64,000 nt of DNA from JAUXJB01 sp965226855 (GTDB lineage Bacteria; Myxococcota_A; UBA9160; SZUA-336): the NCBI GenBank assembly GCA_965226855.1, contig CBDDEE010000031.1:186001-250000 (forward strand), in the 5' to 3' direction. Positions 52,160 to 60,512 of this stretch are shown in pieces. The notes beneath the pieces are model-generated. The model had not been told where the DNA came from and made no database searches. It saw only the letters and a program-made list of their open reading frames with translations. Position 1 is the first letter of the stretch. Each line of letters begins with the position of its first letter. Both the position numbers and the translations under genes were made by a program.

Positions 52160-53609
52160 ATGCCCGCGCAGCCAGCGAGCCAGACGGAGCCGCACTCAAC
52201 GCCGGAATCGGTGTCGGAGTCCGCCCCATCCCTCTCCTTCGGCAAGATGCTCACCTACGGCGCGGTGTTCATGCCGCTCTCCGTGGTCGGCCTGCCGCTG
52301 GCCGTCTGGATTCCGGCTGCGTATGCGGAGCTGGGCATTCCGCTCGGCTTGATCGGCAGTCGCCGGATCGCTCGAAGCGGATGGTCCCATCTTCCTCGTC
52401 TCGCGCCTAAGCGACGCGATCACGGATCCACTGATCGGGATCGCCAGCGATCGGACCAGGTCGCGAATTGGTCGGCGCAAGCCGTTCATGCTCGCCGGGA
52501 TCCCGCTCTTCATGATCTCGGTCTACATGGTATTCGTGCCACCCGCGGAGCCCAGCGGCTGGTACCTGCTGGTCTGGATCTCGCTGCTCTTCCTCGCCTC
52601 GACGATCATGGACCTGCCCTACCTGGCATGGGGCGCGGAGATCTCCCTCGACTACTCGGAGCGTACCCGCGTTGCCGGCATTCGGGAGCAGTTCCACTTC
52701 GTCGGCACGCTCACGACGATCAGCGTGCCGTTCATCGTGAAGACCTTCTTCGCGATCACCGCGCTGATGGTGTATCTGGAGGTGATCGGCAAGATCTTCC
52801 TTGTGGTGCTCCCGCTGACGGTCCTGGCAGCGGTGCTTTGGGTTCCGGAACGTCCACCGCGAACCCTCGTGAGACCGACACGCTCGCTCTCCGAGCGCTG
52901 GATGATCATCGTCCGTAACGGCCCCTTCAAGCGTCTGCTGTTCTGCTACACCATCAGCATCTTCGGCTCGGCCATGACGGGCGCACTGTCGTTCTTGTTC
53001 GTCAAGCACGTGTTGATGGTCGAGGACCAGTATCCCCTCTACCTGCTGGTCTACTACCTGAGCTCGATGGCGGCCGTCCCGCTCTGGCGACGGCTCGCGG
53101 ATCGGATCGGCAAGCATCGTGCCTCCGTCGTGGCCATTTTCTGGTACGCGTTCTTCGCTTCGTTCCTCCCGTTCATATCCCCGGAGCGCCTCGGGCTGAT
53201 CCTCTTCATCATGTGCATGAAGGGAGCTGGGGTCTCGGCGCTGATTTTTCTCCCTTACTCGATGGCCGCCGATGCCGTTGACCTCGATACGCTCGAGTCC
53301 GGCGAGGAGCGCACGGGCATCTACTTCGCCGTATGGGGCATTTTTCGCAAGGCTGCGTACGCACTCGGTGGTGCGGTCGCGTTCTGGGCGCTGGCGTACG
53401 TCGCGTTCAACGTGCAGCTCGATCCCACGCTGTCGGAGGCGGCGGGAGGCCACGCCGCAAGCTCCAAGTTCCTGCTGGCCTGTCTGTACTCGATCATTCC
53501 GGCGGGGTTCTGGTTCCTATCGATTCCTTTCCTGTGGAGCTACCCCCTCACCGAGGAGCGCCAGAAGGAGATCCGGGCTCAGATCGAGTCCGCCAAGGCT
53601 TCGGCCTGA
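52160..53609 (+). pseudogene. MelB-type (GPH) transporter interrupted by a 31-bp insertion
   Basis: Glycoside-pentoside-hexuronide symporter family, twelve helices. The N-terminus LSFGKMLTYGAVFMPLSVVGLPLAVWIP and AELGIPLGLIG lead into the 31-bp insert. Beyond it, in another frame, come FLVSRLSDAITDPLIGIASD, RSRIGRRKPFMLAG and the remaining helices to the stop. Removing exactly 31 bp rejoins LGLIGIFLVSRL and gives 472 codons plus stop. The second part could be translated alone from ATG 52488 but would lack the first helices. Confidence 0.8.
52357..52387. other. 31-bp insert identical to an internal piece of the IS5 transposase gene
   Basis: Positions 52357-52387 match 33939-33969 (and 44833-44863) base for base, with flanks that differ on both sides. 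The matching piece is in the middle of the transposase gene, not at an IS end, and has no inverted repeats. It exactly accounts for the frameshift in the transporter gene. Confidence 0.8.
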
Positions 53610-53629
53610 TCATCGGCCTATCCCACGTC

Positions 53630-53878
53630 ATGGCGCCGAGCTCGGGCGAAGTCGTACCTGCGTTCGTGGAGATGGCACATCGGATCGTCTGGTGCAGCGC
53701 CGCGACGGTGGACGCGCAGGGTCGGCCTCGATCTCGTGTCTTGCATCCGATCTGGCGGTGGGATGGGCGTCGCCGAGTGCCGGGCAACATGGGCCTTCGA
53801 CGACGAGACGCGATCCATGGTCTGGTATCGCGGGAGCGCTCCGACGAGTCTTGCGTTGCGGAGCTCGAGGTCGAGTGA
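53630..53878 (+). pseudogene. remnant of a PPOX (split-barrel flavin/F420) family gene
   Basis: MAHRIVWCSAATVDAQGRPR then SRVLHPIWRWDG is the start of a pyridoxamine-phosphate-oxidase-fold protein. The central strands are missing, and after a frame change the motif CRATWAFDDETRSMVWYRG continues from its second half. Deletion plus frameshift makes it non-functional. It lies 20 bp after the broken transporter gene. Confidence 0.65.
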
Positions 53879-53881
53879 CAG

Positions 53882-54961
53882 CTACGGGCGGACCTCGTAG
53901 TACGCGTTCAACTGGTGCTCGAAGTCGAGGCAACGGAAACGTTTGAAGCCGGCTTCGGCCGTCATGGTGCGGGCCACGTCCTCGGTAAAGCCGAGCGTGC
54001 CGAGACCCGCGCCACCGGGCTCAGAGAGCGCGGAGGACATGCAGCCCAGCACCGAAAAGCCGTACATCATGCCAGCCAGGGGATTGTCTGCCAGGTTCTC
54101 CTCGAAGGTCGGCTTGCTCTTGACGTCGGCGATGAGCCAGGTCCCGTCCTCTTTGAGCGCTCTGCGAATGGCGTGCATCACCGGACCCGGATTGGCCATG
54201 TCGTGGATGCAGTCGAAAGTGGTGATGAGGTCGAAGCTCGCGTCCGGGGGAATCGCGTCGCCGTTTGCGTCGTGAAAGCTCGCGTTCGTGGCCTTCGCCT
54301 CGGCCTTGTTCCGTTCGGCGTGGCTCAGGGCGTGCTTCGAGATGTCGTAGCCGTGAAAGTCGGAGCGCGGATAGCTCTTTGCCATCTCCAGCAGGGCGAC
54401 CCCGCCGCCGCAGCCGACGTCGGCCACCTTGGCGCCGGCCTCGAGCTTGGCCACGACACCGTCCAGTGTAGGAAGAGCGACGGGAACGAGCGTGTTGCGA
54501 AACCACGGAGCGAGTAGGCGTTCCACGCCCTTGTTCCCTTCCTCTCCGAGCGCGTCGTATGGCAAACCGAGCCCGGTTCGGAACGATTCGGGCAGCTTCT
54601 CGAGCACCGCAAATTCCGCCGGTAAGGCACTGAAGCCCCCGGCCGAGAAGGCCGGGCTAGACTCGTCTGCCAGCACCATCGCGCCCTCGGGGGATAGCGC
54701 GAAGCGCTCGTCACCCACGTAGTCGATCACGCGCGCGGCGGCCTGACCCCGCAGCCACTCGCGCAGCCAGCGCTCGTGGAGTCCCGTCTTCGATGCGAGC
54801 TCCACGCTGCTCACCTCGCCCGCGTCCGCCAGCGCGCGGTAGAGGCCGAGCCGGTCTCCGAGATAGATCATGCCGGAGACGACTGCACCCCCCAGCAGGC
54901 CAAAGACACGCTCGACTGTTTGCTCCAGCTTCTCTTGGTCTACGGGTCGGTCGGTCGCCAC
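53882..54961 (-). CDS. SAM-dependent methyltransferase with winged-helix N-terminus
   Basis: A 359-residue protein of the Rv2258c-like group. The N-terminal helical/winged-helix domain (VVSGMIYLGDRLGLYRALADAGEVSSVELASKTGL) is the dimerisation part. The methyltransferase fold follows with VADVGCGGGVALLEMAKSYP (motif I), HGYDIS and FDLITTFDCIHDMANP. DNPLAGMMYGFSVLGCMSSALSEPGG is a family signature. Probably cytoplasmic; substrate unknown. Confidence 0.82.
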   Translation of the reverse strand: MATDRPVDQEKLEQTVERVFGLLGGAVVSGMIYLGDRLGLYRALADAGEVSSVELASKTGLHERWLREWLRGQAAARVIDYVGDERFALSPEGAMVLADESSPAFSAGGFSALPAEFAVLEKLPESFRTGLGLPYDALGEEGNKGVERLLAPWFRNTLVPVALPTLDGVVAKLEAGAKVADVGCGGGVALLEMAKSYPRSDFHGYDISKHALSHAERNKAEAKATNASFHDANGDAIPPDASFDLITTFDCIHDMANPGPVMHAIRRALKEDGTWLIADVKSKPTFEENLADNPLAGMMYGFSVLGCMSSALSEPGGAGLGTLGFTEDVARTMTAEAGFKRFRCLDFEHQLNAYYEVRP

Positions 54962-55022
54962 GAATCCTCCTGCCAGGGATGCAGGGGGCCATCTTACAGC
55001 GCTGCAGACGGGCTTCGAAAGG

Positions 55023-55232
55023 TCACCTCACGCGGGGAGTGCTCGTGCTCGCGGTATCGCGCAGCCTCTGCGCCGCGTGCCGGGCGGCCAACTCGTCTCG
55101 CTCCTTCTCCTTCGCGACGCCGGCCACCACGAGGACGGTAGTGCCCACAGCAAAGGCGACGACACCGGGGAACCCGCCAAAGATCCCGAGGGGGGAGAGG
55201 AGGACGACTCCGAGGATCTCACTCGCTTTCAT
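55023..55232 (-). CDS. small one- or two-helix membrane protein
   Basis: A 69-residue frame with hydrophobic segments (ILGVVLLSPLGIFGGFPGVVAFAVGTTVLVVAGVA) and a charged tail (KEKERDELAARHAAQRLRD). It stands between two clear genes with a plausible ATG. No family recognised; it could be a real small membrane protein. Confidence 0.45.
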   Translation of the reverse strand: MKASEILGVVLLSPLGIFGGFPGVVAFAVGTTVLVVAGVAKEKERDELAARHAAQRLRDTASTSTPRVR

Positions 55233-55324
55233 TCCGCGGGCTTCCCGAGACCCTCCGTTGCGTGCATCGGCAGCGAACAGACCGAGTCTTAGTCTGCGCA
55301 GCCAGCCGGCAGCTCCCGTGCAGC

Positions 55325-56521
55325 TCAGTCGGCCATGGCGACGCGCCTGCCCCGCGCGATCACGCAGAGAGGCTGCTGCAGGGCGCTCAGATCGGTGAGC
55401 GGATCGCCCGCAACCACGAGAATATCCGCTTCCAGACCCGGGCGCAGCCGACCCGTGATCGCCTCGAGCCCAAGCGCTCGCGCGGACTCGGAGGTCGCAC
55501 TGCGCAGTGCATCCACGTTCGAGAGCTTTGCCAGGGCCGCGAACACCGCGAGCGCCTCGGGCAGGCGATGGTGCTCCACGCGGGGGATGCCCGCGTCCGT
55601 CGACGCGATCAGCGCTACCCCCTCGCTGCGAAGACCCTGCAGAACCTCGGACATCCTGGTGCCGAAAGCAGCCGCCTTGCTCCCCGGCTCTAGGAAGCGC
55701 TTCCAGCCCGCATTCACCGTCGGAGAGACCCAGGCTCCCCGGGCGGCGATCCGCTTCACGACCTCCCGGTCGAACCCTCCGCCAAAGCCCGGTCCACCCA
55801 CGAAGGAGCAGTGCTCGATCGTGCGCACCCCGCCCTCTGCGGCGCGCCGGATCCCTTCGGTCCCGTGGCAGTGCGCGGCCACCGCGCGGCCGTGCGAGGC
55901 GGCCTCCGCGACGGCAAGCGCGATCTCCTCGATCTCGAACTGGGGCTCGCTGGGGTGGGTCCCCTTGGTGATCACTCCGCCCGTCGCCATCACCTTGATC
56001 CAGTCAGCGTCGTGCTCCACCTGCCGGGCGACCACGCTTCGAATCTCTTCCTCGCCCGTCGCCTCGCCGCCCCAGAACCAGCAGTGACCCCGCGCGGAGG
56101 TCAGGGGTTGACCGGCGCAAAGGATGCGCGGCCCGGGAATCTCGCCGGCCGCTATCCGGTCGCGCAGCGCGAGCTCGCGCCAGGCCCCGCCGCCAAGGTC
56201 CCGGGCACACGTGATGCCCGCGCGAAGCATGGCGAGTGCGCGGGCCTCCATCGCGAGCTCACGTTCCTCCGCGCTGACCTTGTCCTGATCTTCTACGGCC
56301 TGAATCTGCGGATCGATGCAGAAGTGGACGTGTGCATCGGTGAGACCGGGCAGCGCCGTCGCGCCGTCGAAGGATACGACCTCCGCACCCGTCTCGAGCT
56401 CGTCGGATGTACCGATGGCGACAATCCGCTCGCCCTCAATCCGAATCGTTTGGTCGGCGCGGCTGCGCTGCGAGGACTCACCGTCCCAGACTCGGACGCC
56501 CGTGATCGCAAGCGTGTCCAT
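55325..56521 (-). CDS. amidohydrolase family protein (imidazolonepropionase/prolidase-like)
   Basis: A 398-residue metal-dependent hydrolase. The N-terminal strand LAITGVRVWDGE and LPGLTDAHVHFCID (metal HxH) are standard; DWIKVMATGGVI supplies the probable carboxylated Lys, VAAHCHG and TIEHCSFV the His ligands and IASTDAGIP the Asp. The clade includes Xaa-Pro/Xaa-Arg dipeptidases and other cyclic-amide hydrolases. It is last in the glutamine-synthetase-like operon. Confidence 0.82.
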   Translation of the reverse strand: MDTLAITGVRVWDGESSQRSRADQTIRIEGERIVAIGTSDELETGAEVVSFDGATALPGLTDAHVHFCIDPQIQAVEDQDKVSAEERELAMEARALAMLRAGITCARDLGGGAWRELALRDRIAAGEIPGPRILCAGQPLTSARGHCWFWGGEATGEEEIRSVVARQVEHDADWIKVMATGGVITKGTHPSEPQFEIEEIALAVAEAASHGRAVAAHCHGTEGIRRAAEGGVRTIEHCSFVGGPGFGGGFDREVVKRIAARGAWVSPTVNAGWKRFLEPGSKAAAFGTRMSEVLQGLRSEGVALIASTDAGIPRVEHHRLPEALAVFAALAKLSNVDALRSATSESARALGLEAITGRLRPGLEADILVVAGDPLTDLSALQQPLCVIARGRRVAMAD

Positions 56522-56554
56522 GCGGCTATGCTATCAGGCGTGCCCGACGACGAG

Positions 56555-57445
56555 TCAGTAGGGAGAGCTGTCGAGCTCCTCGATGAGTCGTCGGTAGCAG
56601 GCCAGGCGCGAGGCGCGCAGGCGCCCCTCCTCGACCGCGGTCCGCACCGCGCACTCCGGCTCCGAGCCGTGGCGACAGTTCCGAAAGCGGCAGCCCGCGC
56701 GAGCCTCCGCAATGTCCGGGTAGACGTCGTCGAGCAGGGCGGTGTCGACCGGGCCGCTCGCGATCTCACTAACGCCGGGAGTGTCCACCACCACGCCGCC
56801 GCTCGAGAGCTGAATCCAGCTCGCGCTCGTGGTGGTGTGCCGACCGCCGCGGGTTTTGGCACTTACGTGTGCCGTCTCCAAGCGGAGCTTCGGCTCGAGC
56901 GCATTCAGAAGAGAGGACTTGCCGACGCCGCTGTTGCCCGCAAAGACGGTGATCCCGTCACGGAGCCGCTCGCCAAGGCTCGCGACCCCAGTGCCGAACA
57001 GGGCGGAGGTCCGATAGACCTCGAACACCTCCTCGTAGGCACCGAGCTCCTCCGGTAGCTGCTGGTCCTGGAGGAGATCGACCTTGTTCGCGACCAGGAT
57101 TACGCCAAGCCCGCCCGCGTAGGCCGCGAGCGCGAAGCGGTCGATGGACTCCGAGTGGAACGTAGGGTCTGCTACGGCAGCGACGATCGCCAGACAATCG
57201 ATGTTCGCGGCGATCACCTGGGGTCGGTGAGGAGTCCGCGACCGCTGGCGCGCCAGGATCGTCCGCCTAGGCTCCACGTCGATGACGATCTGTTGCTCCT
57301 GATCGAAGGAGACGCGATCGCCGACGGCCAGTGCTTGCTCGCGATGCGCGTGCCTTCCCACCAAACGCAGCGGCGTGACCCTGCCATCGTGGACGGCCTC
57401 GCAGCCGCCGCGAAACACGCTGATGACGGTCGCGACCGGTTTCAT
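56555..57445 (-). CDS. rsgA: ribosome small-subunit-dependent GTPase A
   Basis: Circularly permuted GTPase that helps late 30S maturation. An N-terminal OB fold (residues about 1-65) is followed by G4 (VANKVDLL), G1 (FAGNSGVGKSSLLNAL), the HTTTSA switch and G3 (VVDTPGVSE), in the permuted order. A C-terminal zinc motif CRFRNCRHGSEPECAV completes it. The 296 residues from ATG 57445 fit the family. The start overlaps the stop of the upstream hydrolase, an unusual operon position for rsgA. Confidence 0.93.
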   Translation of the reverse strand: MKPVATVISVFRGGCEAVHDGRVTPLRLVGRHAHREQALAVGDRVSFDQEQQIVIDVEPRRTILARQRSRTPHRPQVIAANIDCLAIVAAVADPTFHSESIDRFALAAYAGGLGVILVANKVDLLQDQQLPEELGAYEEVFEVYRTSALFGTGVASLGERLRDGITVFAGNSGVGKSSLLNALEPKLRLETAHVSAKTRGGRHTTTSASWIQLSSGGVVVDTPGVSEIASGPVDTALLDDVYPDIAEARAGCRFRNCRHGSEPECAVRTAVEEGRLRASRLACYRRLIEELDSSPY

Positions 57446-58167
57446 GCGCGCCGCGCGCTTTGCACCAGCGCGTCGAACAGCCTGCGCTGAAGCGGATCGT
57501 CGGCTACCTGCATCTCGGGGTGCCACTGGATCCCGACGACCCAGGGGCGAGCCTCACAGAGGAGTCCCTCGACGACTCCGTCGCTCGCCCATGCCACGGG
57601 CAAGAGGTCGCGCCCCAGTGTACGCACGCACTGGTGGTGCCACGAGCACACCGGGAACTCCGTCTGGCCGTAGATCTCCTCGAGGGCGCTGCCTGATTCC
57701 ACGCGCACGGGGTGATGCGTTGGCTCCCGCGGCGGCAGCCGGTGCGCCACCTCGTCTCCGAACACGTCAGGAATGTGGAGCTCGAGGTCGCCCCCGAGTG
57801 CGATGTTCAGTACCTGCATTCCGCGGCAGATGCCAAGAAGCGGCAGACTCTCGCGAGCGAGGGCCCACTCCGCTGCGGCGAGCTCGAAGGCGTCGCGGAC
57901 TCCGTTCACCATGTACACCGTATCATGTTGTTTACCGCCATACAGGGCCGGGTCGATGTCGCCTCCGCCGGAGATGACGAGTCCATCGAGCTGGCCGAGC
58001 ACTTGCTCGAGCGGAGCGCTCGTCGGCGTGATCAGAAACGGAAGTCCCCCGGCGTCTGCGACGGCGTCGCTGTACGCCTGCGGCAGCGAGCAGACGGAGA
58101 GGCCGCCCGGTACGAGCACCTCTGGACCGTAAGTCGTGATCCCGATAACCGGCGGGCCGGCAGCCAT
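57442..58167 (-). CDS. gamma-glutamyl-GABA hydrolase-like class I glutamine amidotransferase (PuuD-like)
   Basis: A 241-residue peptidase C26-type amidotransferase: VIGITTYGPE start, LDGLVISGGGDIDPALYGG, nucleophile Cys in LLGICRGMQVLNIALGG, WHHQCV and the His-Glu pair in GIQWHPEMQ. PuuD cleaves gamma-glutamyl-GABA in putrescine breakdown. The upstream gene is a PuuA-like synthetase, which supports a gamma-glutamylation pathway, but PuuB and PuuC are absent here. It overlaps rsgA by 4 bp. Confidence 0.85.
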   Translation of the reverse strand: MAAGPPVIGITTYGPEVLVPGGLSVCSLPQAYSDAVADAGGLPFLITPTSAPLEQVLGQLDGLVISGGGDIDPALYGGKQHDTVYMVNGVRDAFELAAAEWALARESLPLLGICRGMQVLNIALGGDLELHIPDVFGDEVAHRLPPREPTHHPVRVESGSALEEIYGQTEFPVCSWHHQCVRTLGRDLLPVAWASDGVVEGLLCEARPWVVGIQWHPEMQVADDPLQRRLFDALVQSARRA

Positions 58168-58171
58168 GGGC

Positions 58172-59578
58172 TCAGGCGCGCTCCAGAAAGCGCTGACGCT
58201 CCCACGTGGTAACGGTCTCGTTGAACTTGCGCCGCTCCGTGCGCGCAAAGTGCAGGTAGTGGTCCACGACCTCCTTCCCGAAGGCCGTGCGCAGCAGCTC
58301 GCTCGATTCGGCCGCGCCGATCGCCTCCCCGAGTGAGCGAGGCAGCTGGGGCAACCCCTCTCCCGCGTACGCGTTGCCCTCAAAGGCATCCTCAGGCTCC
58401 AGCTCTCGTTCCAGTCCGTCCAGCCCCGCCGCAATGAGGGCTGCGAAGGCCAGATAGGGGTTCGCGTCGGCTCCCGGAATCCGACACTCGACGCGTAGCG
58501 AGCTCTGGCGACCGACTACCCGGAAGCCGGTCGTTCGGTTGTCGTACGACCAGGCAATGGCCGTCGGCGCGAAGGTTCCGGCGGCGAAGCGCTTGTAGGA
58601 GTTCACGTACGGCGCGAAGAACAGGGTGAGATCGCGTGCGTGCGCAAGGAGTCCTCCCAGCCAGTGCCGAAACAGCGCCGAGCCTCGCACCGACGTCGCG
58701 CCGAGCCGCTCATCGCCCGCGAAGACGTTGACGGAGGGTGCGGAGACGTCACACAGGCTGGTATGCACGTGCATGCTGTTTCCGGCGTGCTCCGAAGCCC
58801 ACTTCGCCATGAACGTGAGCGCCAGCCCCTGGCTGTCTGCGATCTCCTTTGCGGCGTTCTTGTACAGAACGTGCCGGTCCGCCATCTCGAGCAGCTCACA
58901 GTAGCGGAGGTTGATCTCGTGCTGGCCCGGGCCCCACTCGCCCTTGCTGAACTCCACCGGCACTCCCGAGCTCTCCAGGTGACGTCGGATTGAGCCGACC
59001 AGAGGCTCGACGCGGGTGCCCTGCAGAATGTGGTAGTCCTCGATGTAGCCACCGAAGGTCTCGAGCCCGGCGTAACCGCGCTCGCGAGCCTCGGCGTAGG
59101 AGTGCTTGAAAACGAAGAACTCGAGCTCGGAGGCTCCAACGGGCAGGTAGCCCGCTATCCGCGCCCGCTCCATCTGTCGCCGCAGGATCGCTCGGGGTGC
59201 GACCGACACCGGAGTCGAGCCCTCCTCGTCGATCACGTCGCAGATCACGATCGCGCTCTTCTCCAACCAGCTCGCTCGGCGCAGCGTTCCCCAGTCTGGG
59301 ACACAGAGGAAGTCGCCGTATCCCGTGTCCCACGAGGTGAGCCCGTAGCCTGGAACCGGGTCCATCTCCATGTCGCAGGCCAGCAAGTAGTCGCAGACGT
59401 GCATGCCGTGCTCTGCGGTCTCGTCGGCAAAGAATGGTCCTGTGATCCGCTTGCCGACGAGGCGCCCATACATGTCGGGAAAGACTGTCACGACCGTCTC
59501 GATCCCACCGGTGCGAATCAGCTCCAAGAGCTCCTCGAGCGAGAGTCGTCCGGACTTTGAAGCCGGCTCCGTGGCCAT
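58172..59578 (-). CDS. glutamine synthetase family protein (gamma-glutamylpolyamine synthetase-like)
   Basis: A 468-residue glutamine-synthetase-fold ligase. Landmarks are GASELEFFVFKHSY, EFSKGEWGPGQHEINLRYCE, AGNSMHVHTSL, APYVNSYKRFAAGTFAPTAIAW, NRTTGFRVVG and RIPGADANPYLAFAALIAAGLDGL. No adenylylation-site Tyr region of classical GlnA is visible, and the neighbour is PuuD-like, so the glutamyl acceptor is more likely an amine than ammonia. ATG 59578 is chosen over an upstream start. It heads a four-gene minus-strand operon. Confidence 0.85.
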   Translation of the reverse strand: MATEPASKSGRLSLEELLELIRTGGIETVVTVFPDMYGRLVGKRITGPFFADETAEHGMHVCDYLLACDMEMDPVPGYGLTSWDTGYGDFLCVPDWGTLRRASWLEKSAIVICDVIDEEGSTPVSVAPRAILRRQMERARIAGYLPVGASELEFFVFKHSYAEARERGYAGLETFGGYIEDYHILQGTRVEPLVGSIRRHLESSGVPVEFSKGEWGPGQHEINLRYCELLEMADRHVLYKNAAKEIADSQGLALTFMAKWASEHAGNSMHVHTSLCDVSAPSVNVFAGDERLGATSVRGSALFRHWLGGLLAHARDLTLFFAPYVNSYKRFAAGTFAPTAIAWSYDNRTTGFRVVGRQSSLRVECRIPGADANPYLAFAALIAAGLDGLERELEPEDAFEGNAYAGEGLPQLPRSLGEAIGAAESSELLRTAFGKEVVDHYLHFARTERRKFNETVTTWERQRFLERA

Positions 59579-59615
59579 GGCGTCTCCTTGTTTCGGTCCT
59601 ATATCATGGCCGCAA

Positions 59616-60494
59616 ATGATCACACCTACCACAGGCCCCGCTTCTCGCACGTACTTCTCGCAGCGGCTGCGCCTGCACTACGTCGATTGGGGGAACGAAG
59701 GAGCTCCTGCCTTGCTGCTCATCCACGGCGGCCGCGACCATTGCCGCAACTGGGATTGGGTAGCGCAGGACTTGCGCCGCGACTACCACATCATCGCTCC
59801 CGATCTGCGTGGCCACGGGGACTCCCAGTGGATGCTCGGTGGCAACTACTCGATGGTCGACTACGTCGCCGACATTGCACAGCTCGTGCACCAGAAGCAT
59901 GAGACCCCGATCACGATCATCGGCCACTCGCTCGGCGGCTCGATCACCCTTCAGTACGCGGGCGTCTATCCGGAGAACGTGCTGAAGATCGTGTCGATCG
60001 AGGGACTCGGACCCTCCCCCGCACAGATCTCCCAGCGCGGAGAGCTAGGACCAGGCGAACGCATGGAGCAGTGGATCAAGGCGCTACGCGAGTTCGCCGG
60101 ACGGACGCCGCGGTGCTACGCCTCGATCGAGCAGGCGGTGAGACGCATGCAACAGGCCAACCCGCACCTGTCTCCCGAGCAGGCGACGCACCTGACGGTG
60201 CACGGGGTCAACCAGAACGAGGACGGCACCTACAGCTGGAAGTTCGACAACTACGTGCGCGGATTCTCCCCCTACAACTTCAACTCGGAGGAGGCCGCCG
60301 AGCTCTGGTCGCGGATCACCTGCCCGACCCTGCTGGTCAGGGGAATGGAGAGCTGGGCGGAGGATCCCGAGAAGGACGGACGGGCGGCGGCCTTCCAGAA
60401 CGCGCGCACGGTCGACATCGAAAACGCCGGCCACTGGGTACACCACGACCAGCTCGACGTCTTCCTCGAGATCGTCGTGGACTTCCTGGCGTAG
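59616..60494 (+). CDS. alpha/beta hydrolase
   Basis: A 292-residue alpha/beta hydrolase: LLLIHGGRDHCRNWDWVAQDL (oxyanion region), nucleophile Ser in IIGHSLGGSITLQYAG, LVRGMESWAEDP and His in ENAGHWVHHDQ. GGNYSMVDYVADIAQLV is common in lactonase/esterase-type members. It is divergent from the glutamine-synthetase-like gene with under 40 bp between the starts. Substrate unknown. Confidence 0.85.
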   Translation: MITPTTGPASRTYFSQRLRLHYVDWGNEGAPALLLIHGGRDHCRNWDWVAQDLRRDYHIIAPDLRGHGDSQWMLGGNYSMVDYVADIAQLVHQKHETPITIIGHSLGGSITLQYAGVYPENVLKIVSIEGLGPSPAQISQRGELGPGERMEQWIKALREFAGRTPRCYASIEQAVRRMQQANPHLSPEQATHLTVHGVNQNEDGTYSWKFDNYVRGFSPYNFNSEEAAELWSRITCPTLLVRGMESWAEDPEKDGRAAAFQNARTVDIENAGHWVHHDQLDVFLEIVVDFLA

Positions 60495-60512
60495 GGAGAT
60501 CGGACCGCGTGC

